Assembly (NCBI GenBank): GCA_963799815.1
Contig: CAWCYG010000006.1
Span: forward strand, 186,001-250,000
Length of the DNA stretch: 64,000 nucleotides
Direction: 5' to 3'
From: JBDTSW01 sp963799815
GTDB lineage: Bacteria; Actinomycetota; Thermoleophilia; Solirubrobacterales; 70-9
Shown piece after piece: positions 62,011 through 64,000 of the stretch; position 1 is the stretch's first letter, and the number at the start of each line of letters is the position of its first letter. The translations under genes were made by a program, and so were the position numbers. The notes below the pieces were generated by a model. That model ran no database searches. It had not been told where the DNA came from and worked only from the letters and a program-made list of their open reading frames with translations.

Positions 62011-62040
62011 AAGCTACCACCGGCCTGTTCGGCCTGTCAA
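62011..62040 (-). promoter_or_regulatory. Promoter of the mce operon (TTGACA, 18-base spacer, TAGCTT)
   Basis: On the minus strand TTGACA occupies 62040-62035 and TAGCTT 62016-62011, with an 18-base spacer. Transcription would begin near 62004, leaving a leader of about 50 bases before the TTG at 61951. It is the only sigma-70-like promoter with both boxes that I could find in the mce region. Confidence 0.5.
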
Positions 62041-62258
62041 AGGACAACCGTGCGCAGAAGTGGCTTGCTCAAGCCGTTTTTCGGCCCTCAGGTTGAGTTG
62101 CCGTTAAGGGGCGCCAGCCCTCTGAGAAGGTGAAGGCAGCGGCGCGGTTTAAGACCTCATAGGCGGGAACCCGTGCGCGAGACGGCGCCAGCAGGCTGTC
62201 TCGAAGAGCTCGGGCGTGCCGGCCTGCCAGTCCTCGGCGGGTTGTATCCGGCTGGGGC

Positions 62259-62864
<606 letters not shown>

Positions 62865-62969
62865 GGCTGGTCTCCTTCAATCGGGGTCTTGAGGCTGGCT
62901 CGTAAATGTAGTTACCCGCCGACGGCGGAACGCACGCTCACGCCTGTCAGAGGCGAAATCCCTGTGCGC

Positions 62970-63173
62970 TCAGTCGACGCTTGGCGAATCCCCCTCCTGC
63001 TGGCGGTTGGCGAGCGCCTCCTCGTCGCTTGCGGGGTTGCCGTGCGGGCCCGGTGAGGAAACCGGATCGTGCTCCGGCTCCGAGCCCTCCTGCGGCGCCT
63101 TGTCGTGCCCCTCCTCGTCAGGGGGCTCCGAGCCGCGCTCGTCCTCCTGAGGTTGTTGGTCGTCGTCCTTCAT
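62970..63173 (-). CDS. 67-aa hydrophilic protein downstream of tRNA-Pro
   Basis: A highly charged protein (MKDDDQQPQEDERGSEPPDEEG) made almost only of Asp, Glu, Gln, Ser, Pro and Gly. It has no cysteine, hydrophobic core or known domain, so it is probably disordered. Its ATG lies 10 bases after the 3' end of the tRNA-Pro gene without a ribosome binding site. It might be read from the processed tRNA transcript. It may also be a fortuitous frame. Confidence 0.45.
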   Translation of the reverse strand: MKDDDQQPQEDERGSEPPDEEGHDKAPQEGSEPEHDPVSSPGPHGNPASDEEALANRQQEGDSPSVD

Positions 63174-63183
63174 GGCCAAAACA

Positions 63184-63257
63184 TCGGGGCGCCCGGATTT
63201 GAACCGGGGACCTCACCGACCCGAACGGTGCGCGCTACCAGGCTGCGCCACGCCCCG
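63184..63257 (-). tRNA. tRNA-Pro (anticodon CGG)
   Basis: A 74-base tRNA on the minus strand. The acceptor stem pairs CGGGGCG (63257-63251) with CGCCCCG (63191-63185), 7 pairs. The anticodon loop is TTCGGGT between ACCG/CGGT, giving anticodon CGG, which reads CCG proline codons. The T-arm has GGTTCAAATCC. The discriminator base is A and no CCA is encoded. The D-arm contains AGCCTGGTAGCGC. Confidence 0.93.
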
Positions 63258-63334
63258 AAGGTCAGACATCCTAGTGCCGCAACGGCCCGTCCCGACAAGT
63301 GTCGAGGCGCGGTCAACAGATCGCCATACTCAAT

Positions 63335-64000
63335 GTGGTGCCCAGCCGTGAGGCACAAGCGCCGGGGCGTCGGCCGTGGATCGCGGTCGCGATCACCCTT
63401 GCCGGGGTCGCCGTGCTGGCCGTGATCGTGCTCGCGATCGAACCGCTTCGCACCGGACTCAGCGACGCCGTGCGCGGCGACACGGGCGAGTTGCGCCGCG
63501 ACCTGCGTGGCCTCGGAGTCCCGGGGGCGCTGATCGTCATCGCCCTCGCTCTCGCCCACTGCTTCATCTGGTACCCGACCGAGATCCTGAACGCCGCGAC
63601 CGGCTTCGTCTACGACTTCTGGGTAGCCCTGCCCCTGCTGATGGCGGGCTGGATCCTGAACGGAATCATCTGCTATCTGATCGGCGCGCACGCGGCCCGG
63701 CCCTTTCTCTCGCGCTGGCTCGGCGAGCGCTTCGATCGCTACGAGCGCATGGTCCACCGTGGCGGGGTCACCCTCCTCCTCGGGATGCGGCTGGTGCCCA
63801 TCATCCCCTTCAGCCTCTTCTCCTACGCGGCGGGCTCCGCCCACGTCCCGTTTCCCCGCTACGTGTGGACCACGGCCGTCGGCTACCTGCCGCTGACCGC
63901 CGTCTTCGCCTACTTCGGGACCCAACTCGACTCGCTCTCGGCTGACGACCCCTTGCTGTGGGCGGGCGTGGCAGTCCTCCTCCTGTTGCTCCTCCTCACC
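63335..64000 (+). CDS. DedA/VTT-domain (TVP38-like) membrane protein, 3' end outside the window
   Basis: An open frame from GTG 63335 (or 63338) to the last base of the window, so the stop is not seen. At least 222 codons encode membrane helices (AVAITLAGVAVLAVIVLAIE, LIVIALALAHCFIWYPTEILNAATGFVYDFW, GWILNGIICYLIGAHAARP) and the VTT pattern LLLGMRLVPIIPFSLFSYAAGSAHVPFPRYVWTTAVGYLP. It is probably a scramblase-like or proton-linked membrane protein of the SNARE-associated/DedA family. The start lies 7 bases after CATACT, which may be its -10 box. Confidence 0.82.
   Translation, partial: MVPSREAQAPGRRPWIAVAITLAGVAVLAVIVLAIEPLRTGLSDAVRGDTGELRRDLRGLGVPGALIVIALALAHCFIWYPTEILNAATGFVYDFWVALPLLMAGWILNGIICYLIGAHAARPFLSRWLGERFDRYERMVHRGGVTLLLGMRLVPIIPFSLFSYAAGSAHVPFPRYVWTTAVGYLPLTAVFAYFGTQLDSLSADDPLLWAGVAVLLLLLLLT

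Noticed and set aside
62048..62258. Hidden gene between the mce operon and sodA
   Set aside because: Frames here are short or are extensions of the sodA shadow. I see no gene, only a small GCCGTTTTTCGGC hairpin near 62069-62081.

Overview
The window is high-GC DNA with strong G/C third-position bias, many GTG starts, a few TTG starts, and short ATGA, GTGA or TGATG overlaps between genes. A full set of Mce proteins, a chlorite-dismutase-type HemQ, an FprA-type ferredoxin reductase, an ECF42-type sigma factor with its DGPF partner and a DUF4235/holin/DUF3618 trio point to an Actinomycetota chromosome. Thermoleophilia/Solirubrobacterales is my best guess, but this is inference from gene content, not a search. 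I see no transposase, integrase, prophage, CRISPR array or rRNA. One tRNA gene, tRNA-Pro(CGG), is present. No gap between genes exceeds about 215 bases.

Layout. Positions 1-6624 hold the end of an exported protein, then four paralogous PQQ-type sugar dehydrogenases with an aldehyde dehydrogenase between the third and fourth. Positions 6592-10296 hold a full-length cobalamin-dependent methionine synthase (minus strand) preceded by a short upstream ORF that looks leaderless. Positions 10338-17737 form a redox, heme and Fe-S neighbourhood: a PHA-synthase-like hydrolase, HemQ, FprA, BolA, CGFS glutaredoxin, a membrane-tethered HTH protein, an ABC-F ATPase, an A-type Fe-S carrier and a small GST/glutaredoxin-fold protein. 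Positions 17780-23576 hold DegV, a tiny acidic repeat protein, the envelope trio, a TetR/nitrilase pair with a clear operator, MscS, a lipoprotein and small unknowns.

Positions 23591-30341 are an acyl-CoA catabolic locus. A six-gene minus-strand operon (enoyl-CoA hydratase, carboxyltransferase, 96-aa unknown, beta-keto acid cleavage enzyme, CoA transferase, MerR regulator) faces an isovaleryl-CoA-dehydrogenase-like gene across 74 bases. Positions 30425-39459 carry the ECF42 module, more lipid and acyl-CoA genes (acyl-CoA dehydrogenase, SCP2, TetR, two SDRs) and metallo-beta-lactamase-fold proteins. Positions 39456-43445 hold a PlsC acyltransferase, glycerol kinase, a 73-aa biotinyl protein, an enoyl-CoA hydratase and an AlkA-like glycosylase. 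Positions 43552-48663 are a biotin operon, bioB-bioF-(MBL-like)-bioD-bioA. Rubredoxin, NUDIX and flavin split-barrel genes follow.

Positions 51063-62040 are a six-gene mce operon (minus strand) ending in an SCP2 protein and an unknown. No YrbE/MlaE permease gene sits in front of it, although a TTGACA...TAGCTT promoter does. Mn-type superoxide dismutase, a hydrophilic small ORF, tRNA-Pro and the start of a DedA/VTT membrane protein close the window.

Two themes recur. Lipid and acyl-CoA metabolism is spread over several operons with local TetR or MerR control. At least ten start codons sit 6-8 bases after a TANNNT -10 box (a CACAAT box in one case), which suggests leaderless transcripts. The least explained elements are the upstream ORF of metH, the permease-less mce operon, the MBL-like gene inside the biotin operon, the alternative hairpins between bioD and bioA, and the phased half-site array at 35404-35448.
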